Below, piece after piece: positions 52,663-62,030 of a stretch of DNA of 64,000 nucleotides. Origin of the DNA: GCA-2746605 sp963710615 (GTDB lineage Bacteria > Bacteroidota > Ignavibacteria > Ignavibacteriales > Melioribacteraceae); NCBI GenBank assembly GCA_963710615.1, contig CAVQBF010000005.1, positions 124,001 through 188,000 on the forward strand. Reading direction: 5' to 3'. The stretch's first letter is position 1, and each line of letters begins with the position of its first letter. The position numbers and the translations under genes were made by a program. The notes beneath the pieces are model-generated. The model was not told where the DNA came from and did no database searches. It saw nothing but the letters and a program-made list of their open reading frames with translations.

Positions 52663-53805
52663 GTGGTTATAGCTATTCCCAAGGAAATTCTTCCTGGCGA
52701 AAACCGAGTCTCCATAGTTCCAGATGTTGCTTCCAAACTTATTAAAAAAGGATTCACAATTCATGTAGAACAGGGTGCTGGTAAAAACGCTGGTTTTACA
52801 GATAAGCAATATTCTGAAGCTGGAGCAAAGTTGTTCAGCTCACTGGAAGAATTGTATTCTTCAGCTGAAATAGTACTAAAAGTACAAAGACCGATCGATC
52901 ATCCCGAAAAGGGGAAGCATGAACTCGATTTGATGAAAGAGGGGACATTACTAATTGCTCTGCTCTACTCATTACATTATCCGCATGTAGCAAAACATTG
53001 TGCTGAAAAAGGAGTAAATGTTATTTCTATGGATGCTATTCCAAGAACGACACTTGCTCAAAAGATGGATGCATTAAGTTCACAAGCCAATATTGCTGGT
53101 TATAAATCAGTGATTATGGCTGCAAATCAATTAGGTAAAATCTTTCCATTAATGATGACCGCTGCAGGTACAATTCAACCGGCGAGAGTTGTAATTATGG
53201 GCGCCGGTGTAGCAGGATTACAAGCACTTGGAACTGCAAAAAGATTGGGTGCTATTGTAGAGGTTTCTGATATTCGTCCGGCAGTGAAAGAAGAAGTGGA
53301 AAGTTTGGGTGGAAGATTTATCGAAGTAGATACAGAAGAAGATATGCAGGATGAAGGTGGTTATGCAAAAGAAGCTTCTGAAGAATTTTTGAAGAAACAA
53401 AAAGAACTAATATTTAAGCATGTTTCTAATGCTGATATTGTTATTACCACTGCATTGGTTCCCGGAAGAAAAGCTCCAGTTTTAGTTACCGAAGAGATGG
53501 TGAAAGCAATGCGACCAGGTTCTGTAGTGCTGGATATGGCAGTTGAATTTGGTGGTAACTGCGAAATAAGTGAGAATGGTAAAACTATTAAAAAATATGA
53601 CGTTACTATAATAGGTGAACCAAATTTACCAAGTCTGGTAGCAACAAATTCGAGTGAAGTTTATAGTAAAAACCTAATGGCGTTACTTGACCACATTGTT
53701 AAAGAAAATGAACTTAAACTTGACTTAGAAGAAGAAATTGTAAAAGGATCACTAATTACTTATAATAAAGAAGTAATTCAAGAAAGAACTAAAGGCTTAT
53801 TATAA
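52663..53805 (+). CDS. pntAA: NAD(P) transhydrogenase subunit alpha 1 (soluble, NAD-binding)
   Basis: 380 residues, GTG start. N-terminal AIPKEILPGENRVSIVPDV, LALLYSLHYP-like membrane-proximal segment, SMDAIPRTTLAQKMDALSSQANIAGYKSV, the NAD motif VVIMGAGVAGLQALGTAKRLGA, and RPAVKEEVESLGGRFIEVD with the mobile-loop Glu/Tyr region (EGGYAKEAS) identify PntAA/domain I. It binds NAD(H) and passes hydride to NADP in subunit beta. It resembles alanine dehydrogenase, but the neighbouring pntAB and pntB settle the identity. The three genes are 17 and 9 bases apart and form an operon ending in a terminator. Confidence 0.96.
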   Translation: MVIAIPKEILPGENRVSIVPDVASKLIKKGFTIHVEQGAGKNAGFTDKQYSEAGAKLFSSLEELYSSAEIVLKVQRPIDHPEKGKHELDLMKEGTLLIALLYSLHYPHVAKHCAEKGVNVISMDAIPRTTLAQKMDALSSQANIAGYKSVIMAANQLGKIFPLMMTAAGTIQPARVVIMGAGVAGLQALGTAKRLGAIVEVSDIRPAVKEEVESLGGRFIEVDTEEDMQDEGGYAKEASEEFLKKQKELIFKHVSNADIVITTALVPGRKAPVLVTEEMVKAMRPGSVVLDMAVEFGGNCEISENGKTIKKYDVTIIGEPNLPSLVATNSSEVYSKNLMALLDHIVKENELKLDLEEEIVKGSLITYNKEVIQERTKGLL

Positions 53806-53822
53806 AAATTTAAGGATAACAA

Positions 53823-54107
53823 ATGGAATTATTTGATTTAATAATGCTGATATATGTTTTTGTCTTGGCAATTTTTGTTGGTTTCGAACTTATTACCAAA
53901 GTTCCGCCAACATTACACACACCACTAATGTCAGGATCAAATGCTATATCGGGAATTACAATTGTTGGTGCTTTGTTAAGTGCCGGACTCGAAGAATTTG
54001 GAATCAGTACAATTCTTGGTTTGGTGGCACTAATTTTTGCCACGATAAATGTTGTTGGCGGTTATCTTGTAACCGATAGAATGTTAAAAATGTTCAAAAA
54101 GAAATAG
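53823..54107 (+). CDS. pntAB: NAD(P) transhydrogenase subunit alpha 2 (membrane)
   Basis: 94 residues with about three membrane helices. IFVGFELITKVPPTLHTPLMSGSNAISGI is the hallmark of the small alpha2 subunit, with VVGGYLVTDRMLKMFKKK at the C-terminus. It forms part of the proton channel. An AAGGAT site precedes the ATG. The split into separate alpha1 and alpha2 genes is the three-subunit form known from Rhodospirillum-type enzymes. Confidence 0.96.
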   Translation: MELFDLIMLIYVFVLAIFVGFELITKVPPTLHTPLMSGSNAISGITIVGALLSAGLEEFGISTILGLVALIFATINVVGGYLVTDRMLKMFKKK

Positions 54108-54116
54108 GGGTAGAAA

Positions 54117-55505
54117 ATGCAAATAGTATCTTATCTTATTTATCTGATTGCTTCTATCCTGTTTATTTTTGGAATAAAGAAGCTAGGATCACCTAAAACT
54201 GCCCGACAAGGGAATTTTCTTTCTGCATTAGGTATGTTTTTAGCAGTTGTGATCACCTTATTTGATCAGAGAGTTTTAACTTTTGAGTATATAATAATTG
54301 GTATAGTAGTTGGCTCTGCAATCGGGGCTTTCCTTGCTATTAAGGTGCCAATGACAGGTATGCCTCAAATGGTTGGTGTATTAAATGGTTTTGGCGGCGG
54401 AGCATCTGCATTGGTGGCTTTTGCTGAATATTATCATATTATGAACATTTCCAATACTTTGGAAATATCAACTAGTATAACTATAGTTTTATCAGTCTTA
54501 ATTGGAGCTGTAACCTTTACTGGTTCATTTATTGCTTTTGGAAAATTGCAAGGATTTATTACAGGTAAAGTGGTTAAATATCCTCTTCAAAATCCAATAA
54601 ATATCTTGTTGCTAATTGTTGTAGTTATTCTTGGAGTGTATGTTGTTATGAATCCAACAAGTGACGTTTTATTGATGGCAATTGTTGGAATATCATTACT
54701 GCTCGGAGTTCTTTTAGTCTTACCAATTGGTGGTGCAGACATGCCGGTTGCGGTTTCCTTACTAAACTCCTACTCCGGATTGGCAGCTTCAATGACCGGA
54801 TTTGTGCTTCAGAATAATATGTTAATAATTGCAGGGGCTTTGGTTGGTGCGTCGGGTATAATTTTAACATTAATTATGTGCCGAGGAATGAACCGATCAT
54901 TAATGAATGTTGTACTTGGCGGGTGGGCTGATGCAGGATCAGAAGGTGCTGGCTCCGGAACCGGACCTCAAGGTGATGCCAAATCGGTTGATGCTGAAGA
55001 ATTAGCAATGATATTAGATTCAGCACAAAGTGTTGTTATTGTTCCTGGATATGGAATGGCTGTAGCTCAAGCCCAGCATGCCGTTAGAGATTTAACAAAT
55101 ATCTTAGAAAAGAAAAATATTAATGTCCGATTTGCTATTCACCCGGTTGCTGGTAGAATGCCGGGACATATGAATGTATTATTAGCGGAAGCTCAAGTGT
55201 CTTACGATAAGCTTTTTGCTCTAGAGGATATTAATGATGATTTCCCAAATGTTGACGTTGCTTTAATAATAGGTGCTAACGATGTTGTTAACCCCGCTGC
55301 AAGACATGATCAAAGTTCTCCAATTTACGGAATGCCTATATTAAATGTTGATTATGCAAAGACTGTTGTGGTTAATAAACGATCTTTAAATGTTGGCTAT
55401 GCAGGAATCCAAAATGAATTATTCTTTTATCCAAACACACTAATGTTCTTTGGCAGTGCTAAGGAAGCTGTAAATAAATTAGTAAATGAAATAAAAGAAT
55501 TATAA
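54117..55505 (+). CDS. pntB: NAD(P) transhydrogenase subunit beta
   Basis: 462 residues. About eight membrane helices form domain II (KVPMTGMPQMVGVLNGFGGGASALVAFAEY; PIGGADMPVAVSLLNSYSGLAASMTGFVL). The NADP-binding domain III follows (VVIVPGYGMAVAQAQHAVRDL, HPVAGRMPGHMNVLLAEA, IGANDVVNPAA, NKRSLNVGYAGIQNELF). The enzyme uses the proton gradient to drive NADPH formation from NADH, feeding biosynthesis and redox defence. An AGGGG site precedes the start. Confidence 0.97.
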   Translation: MQIVSYLIYLIASILFIFGIKKLGSPKTARQGNFLSALGMFLAVVITLFDQRVLTFEYIIIGIVVGSAIGAFLAIKVPMTGMPQMVGVLNGFGGGASALVAFAEYYHIMNISNTLEISTSITIVLSVLIGAVTFTGSFIAFGKLQGFITGKVVKYPLQNPINILLLIVVVILGVYVVMNPTSDVLLMAIVGISLLLGVLLVLPIGGADMPVAVSLLNSYSGLAASMTGFVLQNNMLIIAGALVGASGIILTLIMCRGMNRSLMNVVLGGWADAGSEGAGSGTGPQGDAKSVDAEELAMILDSAQSVVIVPGYGMAVAQAQHAVRDLTNILEKKNINVRFAIHPVAGRMPGHMNVLLAEAQVSYDKLFALEDINDDFPNVDVALIIGANDVVNPAARHDQSSPIYGMPILNVDYAKTVVVNKRSLNVGYAGIQNELFFYPNTLMFFGSAKEAVNKLVNEIKEL

Positions 55506-55519
55506 ATCAAATTTCTGAG

Positions 55520-55555
55520 AGGCTATCAAGAATTAATAAATTGGTAGCCTTTTTT
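55520..55555 (+). terminator. Rho-independent terminator after pntB
   Basis: AGGCTATCAA at 55520-55529 pairs with TTGGTAGCCT at 55541-55550 (one T-G pair) over an 11-base loop, followed by a run of Ts. It ends the pntAA-AB-B operon. Confidence 0.88.
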
Positions 55556-55599
55556 GTATTCATTTTTATAAATTGTTTAGAAATGAGTTTTGAGGAAAT

Positions 55600-57648
55600 A
55601 TGTTCAAAGAAAGATTTCTAATTATGTGCTTAAGTTTTCTATCCTTGTTTTTATCAAATCACTTTGCCCAAATCCAAAATCAAAATTTAAACTTGATGCC
55701 TTATCCAGAGTCTATTGAAATCTCGAAAGGAAAGTTTTACATCGATGAAGATTTGTCACTTCAATATTCCAGTGTTGGTGAAAGATTACAAAATGCATCT
55801 AATCGATTTTTAGTTCGTTTAGCAAAAAGGACTGGTTTATTCCCAAATTATCCTTTTGGTATGGTTTACTCCGACTCAGTTGTTTCTAAACTTATTGTTG
55901 AAGTAGAAAAAGAATCTGACGTAAAACTTGGGATGGATGAATCTTATCACTTGAATATTAAATCGGATTTGATCAGAATTAAATCACAAACCGATATTGG
56001 AGCAATAAGAGCTTTTGAAACATTGCTTCAACTTCTTAGTGCAGATGAAAAAGGTTATTTTTTCCCAAATATTGATATTGTAGATTCACCAAGATTTCCT
56101 TGGCGTGGCTTGATGATAGATGTCTGTAGACATTTTATGCCGATAGATGTAATCAAGAGAAATATTGATGGAATGGCAGCAGTTAAAATGAATGTGCTCC
56201 ATCTTCATTTATCTGAAGATCAGGGTTTTAGAGTTGAAAGCAAAACATATCCTAAGCTTCATGAATTAGCTTCTGATGGGAATTATTTTACTCACGAACA
56301 AATCAAAGAAATAATTAAGTACGCTGATTATAGAGGTATAAGAGTTGTCCCTGAATTCGATGTGCCAGGTCATGCGACAGCAATTCTAACTGCACATCCT
56401 GAATTAGCAAGTGCTCCAGGACCTTATTCATTGGAGAGGAACTGGGGAGTTTTCGATCCGACCCTTAACCCAATACTTGATACAACTTACATATTTTTGG
56501 ATAATCTTTTTGCTGAAATGGCTCAATTGTTTAATGATGAGTATTTCCATATTGGCGGTGATGAAAATAATGGAAAACAGTGGGATTCAAATGATGAGAT
56601 TCAAGATTTTAAGATCAAAAATAATCTTGAGGATAATCATGCACTACAGGGATATTTTAACCAAAAAGTGTTAGAAATATTAACCAAACATGGAAAGATA
56701 ATGGTTGGTTGGGATGAAATATTACACCCTTCGATGCCTAAAAATATTGTCATTCAATCTTGGCGAGGAAAAGAAGCTTTAATAAAAGCTGCTAAAGATG
56801 GTTATCAAACGATCTTGTCAAATGGTTACTATATTGATTTGATTCAACCAACTGATTTTCATTATTTAAATGATCCAATAAGTCCCAATACAAATTTAAG
56901 TAAAACTGAAAAAGAGAAAATATTAGGCGGTGAAGCAACTATGTGGTCAGAATTAGTATCTCCAGAAAATGTTGATTCACGGATTTGGCCCAGAACTGCT
57001 GCAATTGCAGAGAGATTTTGGTCTCCTTCTGAAATTAATGATGTAGAATTTATGTACAAGAGATTAGATGAAATTAGTTATCAATTAGAAGAGCATGGAT
57101 TAATGCACATAAAAAATTATGATATGATGTTGAGAAGGCTGACCAACAATAATGAAACTGAGTCCCTGGATAATTTGATATCTGTTTTAGAACCCGTAAA
57201 AATTTATAAACGTCATGGCTTAAAAAAACATACTCAACAATCACCATTAACAAGGGTTGTTGATGCATCAACTCCGGACTCAAAAGAGGCAAGAAAATTT
57301 AGAAGTCTTGTAGATGATCTTCTTTTAGATCCTAATTTTGTTAAGAGTAAGGCAGAAAAAATCAAAAAAAAATTAGTCTTGTGGCGGGATAATCATAATG
57401 AGTTAAAGAAAATCATTGTAAACTCTCCAATACTTTTTGAAATTGAACCTATGTCGAAAAATTTAGAAAAAATTTCAAATATTGGTTTAGAAATAATCGA
57501 ATATTTATCCCAAAATAAAACTCCTAGTAATATTTGGATAGATGAAACCTCAAATATTATTGAAAAATCCAAAGAACCTATTGCACAAACGGAGCTTATG
57601 ATAGTTGGATCTATAGAAAAACTATTCAATAAGTTATTAAATAATTGA
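55600..57648 (+). CDS. Secreted beta-N-acetylhexosaminidase, GH20
   Basis: 682 residues with a signal peptide (about 1-23). A GH20b-like N-terminal domain (LMPYPESIEISKGKFYIDE) precedes the barrel: FPWRGLMIDVCRHFMPID, MNVLHLHLSEDQGFRVESKTYP, VVPEFDVPGHATA, and the catalytic Asp321-Glu322 in HIGGDENNGKQW. EATMWSELVSPENVDSRIWPR-like sequence supplies the substrate Trp. A ~150-residue helical C-terminal region follows. It removes terminal GlcNAc or GalNAc from chitin fragments or glycans, probably in the periplasm or outside. The symporter gene starts 8 bases downstream, suggesting release and uptake by one operon. Confidence 0.95.
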   Translation: MFKERFLIMCLSFLSLFLSNHFAQIQNQNLNLMPYPESIEISKGKFYIDEDLSLQYSSVGERLQNASNRFLVRLAKRTGLFPNYPFGMVYSDSVVSKLIVEVEKESDVKLGMDESYHLNIKSDLIRIKSQTDIGAIRAFETLLQLLSADEKGYFFPNIDIVDSPRFPWRGLMIDVCRHFMPIDVIKRNIDGMAAVKMNVLHLHLSEDQGFRVESKTYPKLHELASDGNYFTHEQIKEIIKYADYRGIRVVPEFDVPGHATAILTAHPELASAPGPYSLERNWGVFDPTLNPILDTTYIFLDNLFAEMAQLFNDEYFHIGGDENNGKQWDSNDEIQDFKIKNNLEDNHALQGYFNQKVLEILTKHGKIMVGWDEILHPSMPKNIVIQSWRGKEALIKAAKDGYQTILSNGYYIDLIQPTDFHYLNDPISPNTNLSKTEKEKILGGEATMWSELVSPENVDSRIWPRTAAIAERFWSPSEINDVEFMYKRLDEISYQLEEHGLMHIKNYDMMLRRLTNNNETESLDNLISVLEPVKIYKRHGLKKHTQQSPLTRVVDASTPDSKEARKFRSLVDDLLLDPNFVKSKAEKIKKKLVLWRDNHNELKKIIVNSPILFEIEPMSKNLEKISNIGLEIIEYLSQNKTPSNIWIDETSNIIEKSKEPIAQTELMIVGSIEKLFNKLLNN

Positions 57649-57655
57649 GAAACAA

Positions 57656-59545
57656 ATGGGCGAATTACACTGGTTAGATATTTTAGTTGTTGTTTCTTTC
57701 TTTATAGTCATTTTTGTAATTGCAGCTTACTATTCTAAGCAAGCTGGAAAAGATACTGGTGAGTTTTTTCTCTCCGGAAGAAATATGCCTTGGTATATTG
57801 CTGGAACAGCAATGGTGGCGACAACATTTGCTGCAGATACTCCACTAGCAGTGACGGAATTAATTGCTAGGAACGGTATAGCAGGCAACTGGCTTTGGTG
57901 GAACCTAGCTATTGGTGGAATGCTTACTGTTTTCTTTTTTGCCAAACTTTGGCGAAGAGCAAATATTTTAACCGATGTTGAATTTGTTGAATTAAGATAT
58001 TCCGGAAAATCGGCAGCTTTGCTAAGAGGTTTCAGAGCAATCTATCTTGGACTGTTTATGAATGCTATTGTTATGGGGTGGGTTAACAAAGCAATGGAGA
58101 AAATATTCTCTGTTGTTTTACCTACTTACGACCCATTTACTTTAGTTGTAATTACCGCATTAATCATTGCCGTTTATTCTTCTGCATCTGGTTTGCTTGG
58201 TACCGCCCGCACAGATAGTTTTCAATTTGTATTTGCAATGATTGGATGTATTATTTTAGCCATTATTGTGGTTCAGCGGCCTGAAATTGGAAGTCTTGAA
58301 GTGTTAAAGGATAAATTACCTGAATCAACTATAGAATTTTTCCCATCAATTGGCAATATTGGTGCTGGTCAAGCGATGACAGGCGTATTCGCACTTTCTG
58401 TAGGAGCTTTTATAGCGCATGTTGGTCTACAATGGTGGAGCAGTTGGTATCCTGGGGCTGACCCGGGCGGCGGCGGTTATGTTGCCCAAAGAATGATGTC
58501 AGCAAAAGATGAAAAAAATAGCGTGCTAGCTACTTTATGGTTTACTATTGCTCATTATGCTGTAAGACCTTGGCCGTGGATTATTGTTGCTTTAGCAGCC
58601 CTTGTTCTTTTGCCGAGAAGCACTGTTGAAGAACTCAAAAGTGAAAATTCAGAATATTTTACGGTAGCTGAAAATATTCATTCTAAGTCGGACTTAAATA
58701 ATGAACAGCTTGTACTTTCTCAAAAAGAAGATTTCAAAGCTTATTATGAAACTTATGAAAACACTGTTGATCCGGGTTTAATGTATCCAAAACTTATGTT
58801 AATGTATCTTCCTGCAGGATTATTGGGAATGCTTATTGCTGTTTTTCTAGCAGCTTATATGTCTACAATTGCTTCACAATTAAATTGGGGGACTTCTTAT
58901 TTAATAAATGACTTTTATAGAAGATTTATTAAAAGAGATGGAGAGGAAAAGCATTATATAATTGTTTCTAGAATTGGAATCTTTATTGTTACGATATTTT
59001 CACTTCTAGTTACCAGATATTTTCTCACAACAATTTCCGGTGCATGGGAATTTATTATTAACGCAAGTGCTGGAATGGGAGCTGTACTTATTTTAAGATG
59101 GTATTGGTGGAGAATTAATGCTTGGTCAGAAATTTCTGCAATGATTGCACCATTAGCAATTTATCCTATTGCAAAATATGGTTTTAATTTAGAATCGCCT
59201 ATAACACTTTACCCAATAGTTTTTGGAACAACTATAGTTTGGCTATTGGTTACTTATTTAACTAAACCTGTTGATGAAAACAAATTAATTGAATTTTACA
59301 CTCGTACATTCCCAGGTGGAATTGGCTGGAAGGCAATTAGTGAAAAAGTTGGAAGTGTAAAGAGCGAAATAAATTTTGGCAAAGCATTTATTAATTGGAT
59401 TTTAGGTGTTGTGTTAGTCTATTCTTTCTTATTTGGGTTAGGAAGCTTGTTGTTCGGATTTTATTGGAATCTATTAATCTACACAATTTTGTTTATCATT
59501 AGTGCAACAGTAATTTATAAAAACTTGAGTATCTCCGATGCATAG
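57656..59545 (+). CDS. Sodium:solute symporter (SSS family)
   Basis: 629 residues with about 13-14 membrane helices. Typical elements are AYYSKQAGKDTGEFFLSGRNMPWYIAGTAM near the N-terminus, TTFAADTPLAV, SASGLLGTARTDSFQF and FLAAYMSTIASQLNWGTSYLINDFYRRF. The family uses Na+ to import sugars, amino acids or similar solutes. Because the gene follows the GH20 hexosaminidase by 8 bases, an amino sugar is a reasonable guess for the substrate, but this is inferred from context only. A hydrophilic insert (about residues 330-370) lies between two helices. Confidence 0.93.
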   Translation: MGELHWLDILVVVSFFIVIFVIAAYYSKQAGKDTGEFFLSGRNMPWYIAGTAMVATTFAADTPLAVTELIARNGIAGNWLWWNLAIGGMLTVFFFAKLWRRANILTDVEFVELRYSGKSAALLRGFRAIYLGLFMNAIVMGWVNKAMEKIFSVVLPTYDPFTLVVITALIIAVYSSASGLLGTARTDSFQFVFAMIGCIILAIIVVQRPEIGSLEVLKDKLPESTIEFFPSIGNIGAGQAMTGVFALSVGAFIAHVGLQWWSSWYPGADPGGGGYVAQRMMSAKDEKNSVLATLWFTIAHYAVRPWPWIIVALAALVLLPRSTVEELKSENSEYFTVAENIHSKSDLNNEQLVLSQKEDFKAYYETYENTVDPGLMYPKLMLMYLPAGLLGMLIAVFLAAYMSTIASQLNWGTSYLINDFYRRFIKRDGEEKHYIIVSRIGIFIVTIFSLLVTRYFLTTISGAWEFIINASAGMGAVLILRWYWWRINAWSEISAMIAPLAIYPIAKYGFNLESPITLYPIVFGTTIVWLLVTYLTKPVDENKLIEFYTRTFPGGIGWKAISEKVGSVKSEINFGKAFINWILGVVLVYSFLFGLGSLLFGFYWNLLIYTILFIISATVIYKNLSISDA

Positions 59546-59737
59546 GTTTTTTCTTTAATCGATCATAATATTTTTCAATCTTGTGTTAGTAGAATATTTT
59601 TGATTCTTTATGAAAAAAGTATTGCATAACTAAATTACCTTATACATTGCCTTAAAACTTCATTGGGTATTTCCGATAGTAGTTATTAAAAAATTCTTAG
59701 GTTAATTCTATTTTTAATAATTCAATTTAGGCACACA

Positions 59738-60163
59738 ATGATCCCTTGGACAGACAACCTTTCTGTTAGTATCAAAGAAATTGACGACCAGCATAAAAAA
59801 TTCCTTGAACTAGTTAACGAACTTCATACTGCGGTAATAGCGAAAAAATCACATGAAGTTGAAAGCAAAATAATTGATAACTTGATAGAATATGCTTTTT
59901 ATCATTTTACATTGGAAGAAAGATATTTAGATAGGTCAAATTATCCTCATACAGAACAGCATAAAAAAGAACATGAAGAATTTGTGGATAAAATTATTAA
60001 ATTGAAGGAAGAACATGATAAGGGTAAACTATCTTTTACAATTAAAGTGATAAATTTTATGAATAATTGGTGGATCAATCATGTTCTGAATAGCGATAAG
60101 AAATACGAGTCTTATATTGCTGGATTAGACATTAAAAAGGAAGTGACTGGTAAAAAATATTAA
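59738..60163 (+). CDS. Bacteriohemerythrin
   Basis: 141 residues. All seven di-iron ligands of hemerythrin can be placed: His19 (DDQHKKF), His56 and Glu60 (YHFTLEERY), His75 and His79 (HTEQHKKEH), His115 and Asp120 (NHVLNSDKKY). The protein binds O2 reversibly and serves as an oxygen carrier, store or sensor; without an attached signalling domain, storage or delivery is likely. It stands alone, behind 192 non-coding bases, and is convergent with the PAP2 gene. Confidence 0.96.
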   Translation: MIPWTDNLSVSIKEIDDQHKKFLELVNELHTAVIAKKSHEVESKIIDNLIEYAFYHFTLEERYLDRSNYPHTEQHKKEHEEFVDKIIKLKEEHDKGKLSFTIKVINFMNNWWINHVLNSDKKYESYIAGLDIKKEVTGKKY

Positions 60164-60188
60164 AAAAATTAAAGATGTTGCATATTAT

Positions 60189-60989
60189 TTAATTTACGGG
60201 GATTTTGATTAAAAAAAGTGGAATTGGATTATTTTGGTTTAACTCTATGTCGTTTGATTTATTAGGTTTGTGTTGTTTAGAAGTAAATTCCGCTACCGAA
60301 TAACCAATTATTCCACCTAAAATTACATCTGAAAGCCAGTGATGATTTTGGTAGACTCGAGAAAATGCCGTTAGAAAAGCTGGTAAGTAGTAAACTGCTT
60401 TTATCCAATCGTTGTCTGTATTTTTTGCAAGTACCGTTGATAGTGAGAACCCAAGTGCGGTATGTCCGGAATTAATTGAAAGAAAATTATCACCCCTAAA
60501 AGAAAAAGGCTGAAATGAAAAAGCATCCGAGTTTTCCCGAGGACGTTCTCTTCCAAAGCTATATTTTAATAAAAGTGTTAAAAGTCCGGTAAATATTGCG
60601 GATTCTCCAATTTCAAATCCAATTTTTTCATTGGCTTTATTTTCTGCAATAATTCCTTGAAGATAAAAACCTCCACCTATAATTAAAGTTGCATAAGGCT
60701 CGCCCCAAATTCTGCCTAATTCAACTGGTATAGATCCTCGATAAATATTGTTTTCAATAGCTCTCTCTCTAACAAATTCATCAATATACATTGTCCCATA
60801 AGTCAATCCTGTAATACCAATAAATGTTAACCATTCATTTTCGTCCCAATTAATTGGCCTATTAGTTAAGTCTCCAAAATCAGTTGAAAAAGTTTCAAGA
60901 TTATAATTAATTTGAGACTTAATCTGCAAGGGAAAAAGTAAAACACAGACTAGTATTAAATGAATTGTTATGCTATAAATCTTTATCAA
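60189..60989 (-). CDS. PAP2-family phosphatase, exported/membrane
   Basis: 266 residues with a signal peptide or first helix (about 1-26). The phosphatase motifs are KYSFGRERPRE (KxxxxxxRP), INSGHTALGFS (variant of PSGH with Asn for Pro) and SRVYQNHHWLSDVILGGIIG (SRxxxxxHxxxD). The family dephosphorylates phosphatidic acid, undecaprenyl pyrophosphate or lipid A. The substrate is unknown. It is 13 bases from the DUF190 gene on the same strand, so it may share the crcB transcript. Confidence 0.92.
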   Translation of the reverse strand: MIKIYSITIHLILVCVLLFPLQIKSQINYNLETFSTDFGDLTNRPINWDENEWLTFIGITGLTYGTMYIDEFVRERAIENNIYRGSIPVELGRIWGEPYATLIIGGGFYLQGIIAENKANEKIGFEIGESAIFTGLLTLLLKYSFGRERPRENSDAFSFQPFSFRGDNFLSINSGHTALGFSLSTVLAKNTDNDWIKAVYYLPAFLTAFSRVYQNHHWLSDVILGGIIGYSVAEFTSKQHKPNKSNDIELNQNNPIPLFLIKIPVN

Positions 60990-61002
60990 AATATAATCTA
61001 AC

Positions 61003-61350
61003 TTAAATATTTGAGGTAAAATGTTTTACAATTGTCGCTTGTTCAATTGTAACCAAGCCGCCACAGTTTGATTTATTTAGAATTTCATCAAGATAAGGGA
61101 GAAAGAAATTAATTTTTTCCTCAGCATCAACAATTTCAATTACTAAAGGTAAATCTTCCGAAAGCCTTAAAACTTTAGATGTATGAATAACACTATTTCC
61201 TCCAAAACCCATTATACCTTTGTAAACAGTAGCTCCTGCCAGCTTATGTTCTCGTGCAGAAATTACAATTTTTTCGTAGACCGGGATTGGACCAAGTTTA
61301 TCATTTTCTCCAATAAATATTCTCAATAATTGAGCTTTAGACTTTTCCAT
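61003..61350 (-). CDS. DUF190 (PII-like) protein associated with CrcB
   Basis: 115 residues. AQLLRIFIGENDKLGPIPVYEKIV, REHKLAGATVYKGIMGFGG and LPLVIEIVDAEEKI are the conserved DUF190 segments. The fold is PII-like, and in many genomes the gene sits next to crcB, as here (11-base gap). A regulatory role for fluoride or related ion export is inferred from this association; the direct function is not established. Confidence 0.93.
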   Translation of the reverse strand: MEKSKAQLLRIFIGENDKLGPIPVYEKIVISAREHKLAGATVYKGIMGFGGNSVIHTSKVLRLSEDLPLVIEIVDAEEKINFFLPYLDEILNKSNCGGLVTIEQATIVKHFTSNI

Positions 61351-61361
61351 TTATTCGTTCC

Positions 61362-61727
61362 TTATTTAGATAAAATATAAGCAAGATAAATCCCCAGAAA
61401 TGTCAATAAAATATTGAATAGAATATTCAATGCGGCAAATAAAAATTGTGAATCTCTTAAAAGATTTATTGTTTCCAAAGAAAAAGTTGAGAACGTTGTT
61501 AGACCACCACAGAAACCAACTCCAAGTAAAAGCTTTAAATTAGCTGATAATAATTCTTTATCGTCTAATCCAAAGATTAAAAAACCAAGAAAGAAGCTAC
61601 CAAGGATATTAACAATAATAGTTCCAAAAGGGAAGTAAATAGGCAAAAATTTTGAGGAAAGATCAGAGATAAAATATCTAAGCCCTCCACCAAGACCGGC
61701 TCCAATTATTACTAAAATGTAATTCAT
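61362..61727 (-). CDS. crcB: Fluoride exporter CrcB/Fluc
   Basis: 121 residues and four membrane helices. Fluc signatures: GAGLGGGLRYFISD, FPFGTIIVNILGSFFLGFL with the pore Asn, and GVGFCGGLTTFSTFSLETINLL carrying the phenylalanine box. It exports fluoride as a dual-topology dimer. A single gene rather than a pair is present. No fluoride riboswitch could be recognised in the upstream 300 bases. Confidence 0.96.
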   Translation of the reverse strand: MNYILVIIGAGLGGGLRYFISDLSSKFLPIYFPFGTIIVNILGSFFLGFLIFGLDDKELLSANLKLLLGVGFCGGLTTFSTFSLETINLLRDSQFLFAALNILFNILLTFLGIYLAYILSK

Positions 61728-62030
61728 ACATAAAAATAATAAATTCCGTATCAGAGTTCACTATTAAAAGAAATAAGTGAAATTAGATAACCATTGGAGT
61801 TCGACTTAATTGTCTTAATAGGAAGAAATATAAAATATTTTTCAATAGACATAACCGTCTCAGGCAGCCCAAATGGTTAATGGTGAATTTCTATTGCTTT
61901 CTTTAACTTCTTCTAGTATCATATCTAAATAGAGGGCATTGCTCCCAAGGTCATCTCCATTTCCATTGAATAGAATTTAATTTTTAGTATTTTCAATATT
62001 AAATAATATTTAATATGTCACACTAAATTT
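61728..62030. other. Intergenic region between crcB and the plug-like gene, with a short open frame
   Basis: About 300 bases that must carry divergent promoters. On the minus strand, 61976 to 61860 is a 38-codon open frame ending in TGA, beginning after a TAA and with no start before its interior. Its composition looks protein-like (LYLDMILEEVKESNRNSPL), so it could be a gene remnant. No riboswitch or hairpin with a T-run was seen. Confidence 0.35.

Noticed and set aside
61728..62030. Fluoride riboswitch upstream of crcB
   Set aside because: I compared both strands with the GGNGAUG...GCUGAUG pattern. A resemblance around 61790-61815 is on the wrong strand for crcB, and the minus-strand sequence lacks the conserved pseudoknot parts.
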